The position numbers and the translations under genes are program-made. From NCBI GenBank assembly GCA_964565895.1, contig CAZMGT010000020.1:1-55810 (forward strand): 55,810 bases of DNA, written 5' to 3'. Source of the stretch: CAZMGT01 sp964565895 (GTDB lineage: Bacteria; Armatimonadota; Zipacnadia; UBA1398; CAZMGT01). How positions within the stretch are numbered: position 1 is the stretch's first letter; every line of letters begins with the position of its first letter. Of this stretch, positions 31,944 to 41,500 are shown piece by piece. The notes below the pieces were generated by a model. It was given only the letters and a program-made list of their open reading frames with translations, made no database searches and was not told the DNA's origin.

Positions 31944-32784
31944 GCCAAGGCGTGCGGCCCGCGAGGCCGGGCTTGCTCTCCGCGCAGGGCTCGGCCTGGA
32001 TGATGCGGTCGGTGCGAAATGTGCGCTCTGCCCCGCGCAGCTTGCAATAAGCGACGAGGTAAACCCTGTTTTGCGCGGCCTCCAGCCGCAGCGGCTTAAC
32101 GACGCGCGTGGTAATGTCGCCGCTGCGCGCGCGGTAGGCCATGCGCACCTCGCCTCCGGCGTCCAGCGCGCGGGCGAGGGAGAGAGGGAGCCAGGCCCGC
32201 CCGCGCTCCGCGCGCACGGGGACGAGGCCGGCGATCTCAAGCAGCGCCTCGTGCGAGGCCCGACCTGTGCGGGCAAGCTCCTGTTCGCAGCGCTGAAGCA
32301 GGGCGATGGTCGTCTCGACGTCGGCCCGCGCGCGGTGCGCCGCTGAGGCGCCCAGGCGGAGGGCCTTGTTGAGCTCGCGCAGCGAGTGCCCCTTGCCGGG
32401 GAAGCAGCGCCGCGCCAAGGCCAGGGTGTCGAGCACCGGCCCGGCGAGCAGCGGGGCGCCACAGGCGCGCAGCTCGGCGTCGAGAAAGCTTAGGTCGAAC
32501 GCCGCGTTGTGGGCCACGGGGGTGGCGTTTGCGAGGAGCTTTACGACCTGCGTGGCAATCTGAGCAAACGCCGGCGCGCCGCGCACCATTTCCGAAGAGA
32601 TCTTCGTCATCGCCTGAACTTCCGCGGGAATGCTGCGCTGAGGGTTAACGAGCGTCTCAAACGCCTCTTGAACCTCGCCGCCGCGCAAGCGCACAATAGC
32701 GATCTCGCAGATGTGGTCGCCGGCGGCGGGGTCTAGGCCGGTTGTCTCGAGATCAACGACGGCATATGTGCGCAGCGCGTCCAC
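31918..32784 (-). CDS. DnaQ-like 3'-5' exonuclease fused to a WYL domain
   Basis: 288 residues from a GTG at 32784; a TTG at 32844 would add 20 residues without similarity. Residues 7-160 form a DEDDh exonuclease with every catalytic residue present: D11 and E13 (VVDLETTG), D97 (HNAAFDLSF), H150 and D155 (HRARAD). Residues ~205-265 form a WYL module (VVKPLRLEAAQNRVYLVAYC, then RTFRTDRI) of the kind that senses ligands or nucleic acid in transcription factors and defence proteins. The start lacks a strong ribosome site. It may trim DNA or RNA under ligand control; not the replicative epsilon subunit by architecture. Confidence 0.85.
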   Translation of the reverse strand: MDALRTYAVVDLETTGLDPAAGDHICEIAIVRLRGGEVQEAFETLVNPQRSIPAEVQAMTKISSEMVRGAPAFAQIATQVVKLLANATPVAHNAAFDLSFLDAELRACGAPLLAGPVLDTLALARRCFPGKGHSLRELNKALRLGASAAHRARADVETTIALLQRCEQELARTGRASHEALLEIAGLVPVRAERGRAWLPLSLARALDAGGEVRMAYRARSGDITTRVVKPLRLEAAQNRVYLVAYCKLRGAERTFRTDRIIQAEPCAESKPGLAGRTPWPTSGGRTW

Positions 32785-32893
32785 GGCCCACGTATAGCAC
32801 AGCCCGCGCGCCGGCGCAAGAAAGCCCCGGGGCGTAACCGGCAAGGCAGCGAATGGCCAGCGGCGGGAGCAGCAAGCGCGGCGCGGCCGAAGC

Positions 32894-33925
32894 TCAGCCT
32901 TTGACCGGCGGGGGAGGACGCCGCGCGGGATCTACGATAATGCCGTAGGCCTCGGGCACGCGGTCAGCGAGCATCCACGCGCGAAAGTCGTCGTCGGGGC
33001 CATAGGAGAAGCTGGGGGCAATGCGCGCGGGCTTAGACAGGTCTACCTCGGCGATGGACACGCCCTCGTCGAAACCGGCGTTTGAGATAAAGTTTCCGTA
33101 TGGGTCAATGACGCCGCTGCGCGCGATGTTTCTCCCCGGCCGCCAGTATGTCCCCGGGGGCGGCGCAAGCCCGACGACGACGAGGTAGACGGCGTTGTCA
33201 ATGGCCCGGCTGCGGATTACGGCATAGTTCAGCTCGTCGCCCCAGCCGCTCCAGTGCGTGGGCCAGAAGACGATCTCCGCGCCGGCCAGGGCGAGGCAGC
33301 GGACCGACTCGGGAAAGCTCAGGTCGTGGCAGATAACGCAGCCCACCTTGCCGAAGTCCATTTCGAACACGGGAAACGAATCGCCTGGGACGCGGCCGCC
33401 CTCGCGCTCGCGATAGGTAAGGTGCACCTTAACGTACACGCCGACGACCTCGCCCTGGCGGTTAAAGAAAACGGCACAGTTGCGAAACGCGCCATCGTGA
33501 TAGGCGGCCATAGGCATAATGAGGTTGATATTGTGCGCCCGAGCGAGCTGGCCGGCCCATTGCGCTGTCGGGCCGGTGGTCGCCTCCTCCCACACGTCGC
33601 GGTCGGAAAGCGGGGCTTTGATGCGATAGGTGGCGTGGGTTTCGCAAAAGCAAACGATGTCCGCGTTTTTCTCGGCGGCAGCGCGGACAAAGCGCTCGGC
33701 TTCGCGCCGAAGATAGGCTTTCATTTCCTGGGGCGTGTTGCCCTCGACATGGTCGCGCACTTGCGCGGCAGCAATGCGCACCACTCTGGCCATTTTCCCC
33801 TGCCCCCTTTGCCCCGCGCCAGCGGGCTGGCTCGCGCCAAGCGCCGGCGCTGCTGTGCCGCCGGAAAGCACAGCGCCGATTCCCGCCAGCGCGCTTTGCT
33901 TTAAAAACTCCCTGCGCGTGCCCAT
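32894..33925 (-). CDS. Tat-exported carbon-nitrogen hydrolase (nitrilase superfamily)
   Basis: 343 residues from the ATG at 33925 behind GGGGGGAAGAGG. The N-terminus is a twin-arginine signal (TRREFLKQSALAGIGAVLSG). The nitrilase triad is visible: Glu in FCETHATY, Lys in YVKVHLTYRE and Cys in VGCVICHDLSFPE. It should hydrolyse an amide, nitrile or carbamoyl group after export in folded form. The substrate is unknown. The N-terminal extension between signal and domain is Gly/Gln-rich. It precedes the exonuclease-WYL gene on the same strand with ~109 bases between. Confidence 0.87.
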   Translation of the reverse strand: MGTRREFLKQSALAGIGAVLSGGTAAPALGASQPAGAGQRGQGKMARVVRIAAAQVRDHVEGNTPQEMKAYLRREAERFVRAAAEKNADIVCFCETHATYRIKAPLSDRDVWEEATTGPTAQWAGQLARAHNINLIMPMAAYHDGAFRNCAVFFNRQGEVVGVYVKVHLTYREREGGRVPGDSFPVFEMDFGKVGCVICHDLSFPESVRCLALAGAEIVFWPTHWSGWGDELNYAVIRSRAIDNAVYLVVVGLAPPPGTYWRPGRNIARSGVIDPYGNFISNAGFDEGVSIAEVDLSKPARIAPSFSYGPDDDFRAWMLADRVPEAYGIIVDPARRPPPPVKG

Positions 33926-34102
33926 GCCTCTTCCCCCCACCGAGGAAGCGTGTGGCGCTAAGTTCACACGCGCGGGCGAAAAAGCCTTCTCCCGCGCGGG
34001 GTTGGCGGGCAAGAGCGAAAACGCCGCGCGGGCAACAGCGGGGCGGGAAGGAATGCGCCGGCGGGGCAGTGAAGCCGATGCTCGCCGAGGTGAAAAAAGG
34101 CC

Positions 34103-37033
34103 ATGGTTGTGCTACTTGCGTGCTATTTGGCGGTTGGCGCGGCAGGCGGCGGGGAGCTGCCGCGATATTGCTATCTCCGCCCGGCGGGGCAGACGCGATA
34201 TCAGGTGTTCTTGCTTTCGCCTAGCGGCGCTGCGCCGCGGCCGGTGTGGGAGGAGTTTTCCTGCGACGACTATTCGCTCTCGCCGCGGGGCGATTTTTTG
34301 GCCTATACGGAGAACCTGCGCGTAAAGCTGGTAAACCTGCGCACGGGCGAGATGCGCCAGCTTCCGCAGATCGTCGTCGGCCGGCGAAGGCTGACCGTTA
34401 GGCGCACGCTGCTCTGGAGCGACGACGGCAAGCGCCTTGCCGTCTCCGGCTATGATGAGCAGACGCGCCGGGGAAGGCTGTTTTGCGTGGAGCCCGAGGC
34501 GATGAGCGTCGTCGAGCTGCGCACAGAGGTCGCTGAGCCAACGTTCTTTTGGTCCGCCGATGGAGCGTGGCTGTACTTCGTCAACCGCGCCGAAGCCACC
34601 GGCGGCGCGCAGGCGAGGGTCGAGCTGCGCCGGGCGCGCTACGATGGCGCGGGCGAACAGAGCATCAGCGGCCTGCGCAACGTGCGCTTTGCCGTGCCTG
34701 AGGAAGCGGGGGGCCGGGTGGTTTTCGCCGCCTATCCCCACGGGGCAAGCAGCGCCGCGGGAACATCGCTTTATGTCTTCGACAGCGCCACAGGGCAGGT
34801 TTGGCGCGCGCCGGAGATCGTTAACCCCAAGCGGGCGAGCATCTCGCCCGACGGCCGGTGCCTCGCCGCGTTGGCCGAAGGCGGCGTATACCTTTGGCCC
34901 ATTGGCGGAGAAAAGCCCCAGCCGCTGTGCCAAGGCGAGGGCCTCGTCTCGTTTGCGTGGAGCAAAACGGGCCGCTGGCTCGCGGTAAGGGCGGTGCAAA
35001 CGAAGGGCCGCCGCGCGGAAAGCGCGCAGGGGCCGCGAGCGCTGGTCGCGCTTGTAGACACCAACGCGGCCGGCGCGCAGCCGCGGGTGCTGTTTCAAGG
35101 CGAAAATTGCCTGCCTGCGGTGTTCTCCGACGACGAGGCGTTCGTTGCTTTTCCCTGCCAGGCCGCGGGCGCGGGCTGGGAGATCGCCGTTTTCCGCACG
35201 CAAACGGGCCAGGCCATGGCCCACATTGCCACAGGCGAGGTGCGGAGCATTGCCTTTCGCCCGGGCGGGCACGAGCTGCTCGCCCTGACGCGCGCTGCGC
35301 CCGGGGCGCGGTTTTACCCGGGCATATGGCCGGGCACGGGCAGCGCCCTGCGGCCGGTCTCGGCCGGGCTGCCTGCGGAATACGTCGGCTGGTCGAAAGA
35401 CGGCCAAGCGATTTTTCTCTCCTTGCTCATGCGCGAGCACCGCGGAACAAGGATGTTTGCCATCTACGCCGCTTCGCTCAGCGGGGGCCCAGCGCGGCGG
35501 ATCAGCGGGAGCCTGCAAGTGCTCACGCGCGGCGACGTGCGCGACGACGGGATGGTGCCTGTAGTCGCGCAAACGCAGATGGAGTATCGCGAGTTGCTCG
35601 TGGGCCGCGTGGGCGAGGAGGCCGTGCCGGTGAGCGGCAAGCTCGATGTGCGCATGCCGGCCTGGTCGCCGGACGGCTCAAAGCTTGCCTTTTGCTACGA
35701 GGTGTTTGCGGGGAGATACGCGACGTATGTCTTCGACGGGCAGGAAAACAAGGTTTTCCTGGTCAGCGGAAAAATTCTCTCCTGCGCCCAGCCCGTCTGG
35801 CTTTCGGACAGCAGCGGGCTGCTCATTGCCCTGGGCGAGCCCACGCGCTGCGCGCTCTATCGTTGCGCGGAACAGGGCGAGCCAAAGCTGTTTACCCCGC
35901 GGGGAATGCTCGTTAGCCTGCCGCTTGAGTTTTCGCCCGATGGCCAGGCGTTTTGCGCAACGGCGGCGCAAGCCGGGGCAAAGGGAGCCGGCGTGTATCT
36001 CTTCTTCGTCGACGGCTCGGCGCCGCGGCGCGTGCACGACCGCCCGGGATATGCCCTGTGGTCGCCGGACGGCAAGTGGCTGGCCATTTTAGAGGCCGGC
36101 TTGCGCGGACCATGGGGGAGAATGTGGCTTGTCTCCGCCGACGGCAGGCAACGGGTGAAGGTCTCAGACCAGGCGCGCGACGCCGTCTTCGGCCCAGACG
36201 GAGCTTTGATAGCTATCGAGCGCGTTGGCCCAGCGCCGGCGGCGGGGTCGAGGGGGGCAGGCGAGCGGCTCGCCGAGCGCGCGGTCATCGTCAGGCCTGG
36301 CGCGGGGCGGCCTGAGGTTCTTGCGGAGCACGCAAGCTTCGCCCAGTGGTCGCCGCAAGGGACGATGATCGCTCTGGGGCCGGCGCCCAGCGCGCCGCGG
36401 CTTACCCTGCGCATAGTGCGCCCCACGGGCGAGCTGGTCGCCGAGGTTCCCTGGCCCAACGAGGTAAGCAAGTCGCCTGCCGATGCGGCAAACATGCTTA
36501 GCCTCCCCCTGCCCGAGCTTGCCGCACTGCGCCTGCCGCGCGAGCCCGTGGAGTGGGTGCAGTGGGCGCCGAGCGGAAACTACGTCGCGTTTTGTGCGAT
36601 CGGCGAAAACCTGCGGCGCGAGGTGTTTGTCGCGGACACGAAGGGGCGCGCGGCGCGGCTTAGCGGCGAATATGACATTGCCCAAATGCGCTGGCTTGCC
36701 GGCGAAGATCGGCTGGTTTTGCGCAGCGCAAACGGCGCGCCGAGCGGCGGAAACCTGTTTGTCCTCAAGCCGGCAGGAGCCACGCTGGCGCCCATTGTTC
36801 CGGACAAGTTCGCGCGCACGTTTTCCGTGCTCCCCGGCGCGGCGATCGCCTTTGAGGCCGCCGGCGGGGAAGGGACGGGGACGTGGCTTATTACGCGCGA
36901 GGGAAAGCTTCTGCCGGTCGCCGACTATTCGGTAAGCTGGGCGGCAGAGGCCGCTGGGCCGCCGCGGCACCTTCGCCCGCCCGACCCGCGCTATATGCGC
37001 GCCGGGCCGGACCTTTTGCGCCTGTTGCGCTAG
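34103..37033 (+). CDS. Large PD40/TolB-like beta-propeller protein, exported
   Basis: 976 residues; GAGGTGA lies ~10 bases before the ATG. A short hydrophobic start (VVLLACYLAVGAAGG) is likely a signal peptide. The rest is a chain of WD40-like/PD40 blades with repeated motifs such as SPRGDFLAYTE, SDDGKRLAVSGYD, SPDGRCLAALAEGG, SPDGSKLAFCYE, SPDGQAFCATAA, SPDGKWLAILE and SPQGTMIALG, enough for two propellers. No enzyme domain is seen. Such proteins bind protein or glycan partners in the periplasm. It is 133 bases upstream of the canonical sulfatase gene. Confidence 0.75.
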   Translation: MVVLLACYLAVGAAGGGELPRYCYLRPAGQTRYQVFLLSPSGAAPRPVWEEFSCDDYSLSPRGDFLAYTENLRVKLVNLRTGEMRQLPQIVVGRRRLTVRRTLLWSDDGKRLAVSGYDEQTRRGRLFCVEPEAMSVVELRTEVAEPTFFWSADGAWLYFVNRAEATGGAQARVELRRARYDGAGEQSISGLRNVRFAVPEEAGGRVVFAAYPHGASSAAGTSLYVFDSATGQVWRAPEIVNPKRASISPDGRCLAALAEGGVYLWPIGGEKPQPLCQGEGLVSFAWSKTGRWLAVRAVQTKGRRAESAQGPRALVALVDTNAAGAQPRVLFQGENCLPAVFSDDEAFVAFPCQAAGAGWEIAVFRTQTGQAMAHIATGEVRSIAFRPGGHELLALTRAAPGARFYPGIWPGTGSALRPVSAGLPAEYVGWSKDGQAIFLSLLMREHRGTRMFAIYAASLSGGPARRISGSLQVLTRGDVRDDGMVPVVAQTQMEYRELLVGRVGEEAVPVSGKLDVRMPAWSPDGSKLAFCYEVFAGRYATYVFDGQENKVFLVSGKILSCAQPVWLSDSSGLLIALGEPTRCALYRCAEQGEPKLFTPRGMLVSLPLEFSPDGQAFCATAAQAGAKGAGVYLFFVDGSAPRRVHDRPGYALWSPDGKWLAILEAGLRGPWGRMWLVSADGRQRVKVSDQARDAVFGPDGALIAIERVGPAPAAGSRGAGERLAERAVIVRPGAGRPEVLAEHASFAQWSPQGTMIALGPAPSAPRLTLRIVRPTGELVAEVPWPNEVSKSPADAANMLSLPLPELAALRLPREPVEWVQWAPSGNYVAFCAIGENLRREVFVADTKGRAARLSGEYDIAQMRWLAGEDRLVLRSANGAPSGGNLFVLKPAGATLAPIVPDKFARTFSVLPGAAIAFEAAGGEGTGTWLITREGKLLPVADYSVSWAAEAAGPPRHLRPPDPRYMRAGPDLLRLLR

Positions 37034-37052
37034 CCGGCGAGGGCGTGGCCGT

Positions 37053-37069
37053 TGGCTCTCGCAGAGCCA
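37053..37069 (+). other. Stem-loop between the propeller and sulfatase genes
   Basis: TGGCTCT (37053-37059), loop CGC, AGAGCCA (37063-37069): a perfect 7-bp stem. It lies 20 bases after the propeller gene stop. No T-tract follows, so it may be a processing or weak attenuation structure more than a classic terminator. Confidence 0.35.
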
Positions 37070-37166
37070 GTGCCAGCAAGGCCAGAGCGCGAAGCAGTGG
37101 AACGCAAACGAACCAAGGCGCTCGGGACAGGGGCAATAGCTAAGACACACGCGGAAAGGGAGAGCG

Positions 37167-38582
37167 ATGAGCGAGGCAAGCGACCGGCCAAACATCGTCG
37201 TCCTGATGACCGACCAGCACCGGCGCGACTGCCTCGGGGCCTATGGGGCAACCGTCGTGCGCACGCCAAACCTGGACCGCCTCGCCGAGGGGGCGGTGAT
37301 CTTCGACCGCTACTACTCCTCGTGCCCCCTGTGCGCGCCGGCGCGCTGCTCCATTGCCACGGGGCGCTATGCGCACGAGCACGGCGTGCTGCTCAACGGC
37401 TCGCGGCTTCCTGAGAGAAAGTATGCCCTGCTGCACGAGGGGGAGAAGCTCATTTACGACGTGCTTTTCGGGGAAGGGTATTACGTGGGGCATATTGGGG
37501 TAGACCACATCCACGCTCAGCCGCGGCTGAGCGAACGCGAAAGCGTCCACGTTTACGCCAGCCGCGGGCAGTATCGGGAGTATCTCGCCGAGCGCGGGCT
37601 TGAGGAGCCGGACCTAAGCGCCTTTCGCCAAGCCTGCCGCGAGGTGATGTATGGCCGGGAGATCGTGCGGGAATACAGCTCGCCGCGCGTGGGGCGGCAC
37701 CCCATTGCCGAGGAGCATTTTTACGACATGTGGATCGCCCGGCAGGCGGCGCAGTTTGTGCGCGAGGCGCCGCGGGAGAGGCCGTTTGCCCTGTTTTGCA
37801 ACTTTTGGCTGCCGCACCCGCCGGTGGTTGTTCCCGAGCCATACTTCAGCATGTATCAGCCGGAGGAGGTCCTACCGCCGCCGAACTTCCTCGCGCCGCT
37901 TGCCAGCAAGCCAAAGATGCACCTGCGCCACCTTCCCGGGCAGCTCGGGGCGAGCCAGGGCCGAGAGCAGTGGCTGGCCACGATCGCCGTGTACTACGGC
38001 ATGGTCACCTTCGCCGACCGGTGCGTGGGCGTTGTCCTCGACGCGCTTGAGGAGCGCGGGGCGCTGGAGAGCTCAGTGATAATGTTCTTCCCCGACCATG
38101 GGGAGATGCTCGGCTGCCACAGCTTGCATCAGAAGATGGTGTGCTATGAGGAGGCGATTCACCTGCCTTGTCTTGTCCGCGCGCCCGGGGCAGTGGCTGG
38201 GCGGCGGGGCCAGCTAGCGAGCCACGTAGACATTATGCCAACGCTGCTCGATTACGCCGGAGCAGCCGTTCCCGAGGGGATAAGCGGGGTTTCCCTTCGG
38301 CAGGTTATCGAAAACCCCAACGCCGCGGGCCGCGAGGCCGTGTTCTGCGAGTATAACGGCAACTTCGGCCCGGGCTACTTTCAGCGCGCGGTAATTACCG
38401 AACGCTACAAGTATATCGAGAACTCAGGCGATATTTCCGAGCTCTATGACCTGCAGGAGGACCCGTTTGAGCTGCACAACTTAATCCAAGACGAGCCGAC
38501 GGCTGAGGAGCGCGAGCTTTCGGCGCTGCTTGGCCAATGGCAGCGCGAGACGGGCGACTTTTTGGGCTTTGAGCAGCGATAG
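37167..38582 (+). CDS. Sulfatase (type I, formylglycine-dependent signature intact)
   Basis: 471 residues; GGGAGAG precedes the ATG. The sulfatase signature is complete: C56-APA-R60 followed by CSIATGRY, with Cys 56 the residue expected to become formylglycine. Metal-site blocks are present: VVLMTDQHRRDCLGAYG at the start and FFPDHGEMLGCHSLHQK near 310. No signal peptide is evident, so it may act on imported sulfated sugars. An anaerobic (anSME) or FGE-type maturase is required but none is recognised in the window unless the radical SAM at 5154 has this role, for which there is no direct evidence. Confidence 0.9.
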   Translation: MSEASDRPNIVVLMTDQHRRDCLGAYGATVVRTPNLDRLAEGAVIFDRYYSSCPLCAPARCSIATGRYAHEHGVLLNGSRLPERKYALLHEGEKLIYDVLFGEGYYVGHIGVDHIHAQPRLSERESVHVYASRGQYREYLAERGLEEPDLSAFRQACREVMYGREIVREYSSPRVGRHPIAEEHFYDMWIARQAAQFVREAPRERPFALFCNFWLPHPPVVVPEPYFSMYQPEEVLPPPNFLAPLASKPKMHLRHLPGQLGASQGREQWLATIAVYYGMVTFADRCVGVVLDALEERGALESSVIMFFPDHGEMLGCHSLHQKMVCYEEAIHLPCLVRAPGAVAGRRGQLASHVDIMPTLLDYAGAAVPEGISGVSLRQVIENPNAAGREAVFCEYNGNFGPGYFQRAVITERYKYIENSGDISELYDLQEDPFELHNLIQDEPTAEERELSALLGQWQRETGDFLGFEQR

Positions 38583-38597
38583 GCGGCAAGGTGTGGG

Positions 38598-41500
38598 CTA
38601 GGGCGAGGCCTGCTCCGCTGAGGGCTCTTCGGCGACGCACTGGAAAAGAATCCCCCGCTCGCCCTCGGTGGCCCCCGCGCGAATGGCCACAACGTTTTTG
38701 CCGAGGCGGAGATAGTCCGTAAGGTCTAGGTCGTAAATGCCCTGGCTTTCGTAGCCAAGGTAGACCTCGCGGCCGTTGATATATAGCGCGCCGTAGTCCT
38801 TAAGCCACAGGCGGCCGGAGGCTTTTGCGGGAAGCTTGGCCAGCCAAAACGTGCCGCGAAAGTAGCGCGCCCAGCCGTCGCTGGGTGCGGGGTGCCAGAT
38901 AACCTGCACGGGGGGCAGAAATTGGGGGCGCAGGCGGCGGAAGTTGCGCAAGGTATAGGGGACCCAACACGAGTCGTCGAGCTCCTTACGAAAGCGCGTG
39001 TAGACCTGGCGCCAGTGGCCGTCGTCGAAGTCAACGCTCTGCCAGCCCGGCTCCTCCTCGTCCCAGGTTTTCCAGTGCGGGCCGGTGGCGAAAAGAAGCT
39101 CTTTGGGCGCGGGGGGCCAGCGCCAGGTGGCGTCAAAGCTCCCTTCGAGGATGGGCCGCATAACGTCCCAGTCGTTTACCTCGGCAAGGGCGAAGTCGGT
39201 GTCGAACATCCCCAGCGGCACAGGCCACGGGGTAACCTCGCCGGCGTTGCCGATGGCCAACTGGCTAAGCGGCGTGGGGCCGGCGAAAATGAGCACGTAG
39301 CGCTTGGGGTTAAGCGGGTTGGGATAGATGAACTTAAACGCCAGCTTGCCCCGCGGGGGCGCGGCGAGGGTCGGTATCGGCTTGCCGCTAAGGAGGGGCA
39401 GCTTTGCGGCAATTTTCGCGCAAAACGCGTTGCTTTCCGGCCCGCCATAAAGAAGCAGGTTTGCCTCGCGAATATCCTGGGGCGAAAGCTCAACATCGGC
39501 CTTTAGCCGCGGCTCGCCCCACCACCAGCGGCGCCAAGTATCCGCGGCCTGCTTGGCCATGTAGAAGTTCGCAGAGACCTTCTCCGGATCGTCGCCCTGC
39601 GTGCCATAGACGAACAAAAAGCGCGAAAATGTAGCGTCGCGCATCGGCCCCTGAACGCCCGGGCGCTTGGCCAACGGAGGGTCGTCCGCCGGCAAAGCGG
39701 CATCGGCCACGCGCCAGCGCCCACCGGCGAGGACGAAGCACAAAGCGCCGCTTTGGGGAAGCTCGCCCACGTAAACCGGCTGGGCGTTAACGACTACCTG
39801 CACCGGGCGGGTGGCGTCGATCTCCGGGTGTTCGCCGAGGCGCAGGGCAAAACGCAAGACCTTCTCGCAGGTAACGTAAACCCAGTTTCCCTCGGCAACG
39901 GCGGCGTCGATTTTCGCTAGCTGCTCCTCCTGCTCGATGCCCTCGATACTCACCCAGTAGGCCGTGGACCAGCGGAGAGAGTCTGTCTCAAAGTGCACGC
40001 GCGCGGGATAGGGGTTAAGCACATGCTCGTTGAGCCAGGAGAAATACGTGGGGGCAAGCTCGGGAAAGCCGGAGTGCCCGCCGTCCTCCTCGCGATAGGT
40101 GCAGTCGTAACCGAGCTCGCGCAGCGACTCGACCAGCCGCCGGTCGTCCTCCACGGGGACGACGGCGTCCCACGCTCCGTGGACGACGAACATGGGCAGG
40201 TTCATTAGGTTAGGGGTAAGCCGCTCCTCGTTCCATACGCCCCACACGGAGCCCATCGCCGCGCCGGCGATGGGCAACGCCGCGGCCCACATGCTCGGCC
40301 GGCGCATGGCCAGGTGCCACGTCCCCCGCCCGCCCATGGACACGCCGCTGAGGTAAATGCGCCGGCGGTTAATGCCCAGCAGATGGTCCAGCGTGTCCAG
40401 GACCTCGAAGAGGTCGGTCTCTGCGGAGTCGCGCCAGTCCTGGTTTCCCCTGCCGAACGGCCAAACGACGAGCCAGCGATACTTCGCCGCTTCGCTCTTA
40501 TAGGCATGGGGGCCCGTGGGGAAGCGAAAGCCGCGGTTGGCGCCATCCCAGCCGTGCAGGGCAAGGAGCACGGGGAACCCTTCGGCCCAAGAGTAGGGCC
40601 ACGGGGGAGCGAGCGCGGCCTCGAGCGCCTCGCCCGGCTGTGGCTCTTGCGCCGGCTCCTCCGGCGGCTCCCAAGGGGGAACGTAAAGCCCAAACGGCTG
40701 GAGCGAGTCGTCCACCGAGCTGCGGTAGGCGCAGAGGAAGGTTCCCGAGGCGCGGTAGAACGGCGAGCGAAAAGCGAGCACACGCTGGGCCATGCGCCAG
40801 GCGGGGTCTAGCTCGCGCCAGGCGTCCCAGAAGCTCTGGCCTAGCTCGTCGGCGCGATATGGCGCCTGCTCTAGTTTGCGCCACGCAGCTTGTATGCGAT
40901 AGGCCAGCGTAGGCTCGATATATCGCGCGCGAATGCCCACATTGGCCGTCCCTTCGCGCAGGCTGCGGCAAAACCGCCACAGCCAGGCCATTCCCAGGCG
41001 ATCCATGGTCTCTGGATCGCAGGCCAGGACATGGTCTGCCTGCGCGATCAGCCGGCCGGTTGCGTCGCGCGCCTCGGCCCTGACCACAAACTCTCCCCGC
41101 TCGTCCGCGGGAAGCGAGAACTCCGCGCACAGGCGCAGGCAGCGCAGCCGCACCTCGTCTACGGACAGCGCGGGCGCCTGCGCGAGAATCTCGCCGCGGC
41201 CATCGAGCAAAAGGAGGCGCCAGGTTAGGGGGAAACGCACGGCAAGGTCGCGCTCGAACCTCCGCGCGGAAAACTCCACGCGCACCGGCTCGCCGCAGCC
41301 GTAGACACGATGGGGTATGCGAAAGTCAAACTCGCCCAGCCCAGGCAGCCGGGCCACGGCGGCGGCGTTTATCGGGTATGAGGAGCGGTAGAGCACCTCG
41401 CCCGACTCGCCGAGCAGCTCCAAGCGCAGCGTGCCGTGGCCGGGCTGGCGGATGACGTATGGGATCTCGTAGAGCTTGCGCTGCGGCCCGAGGAGAAGGG

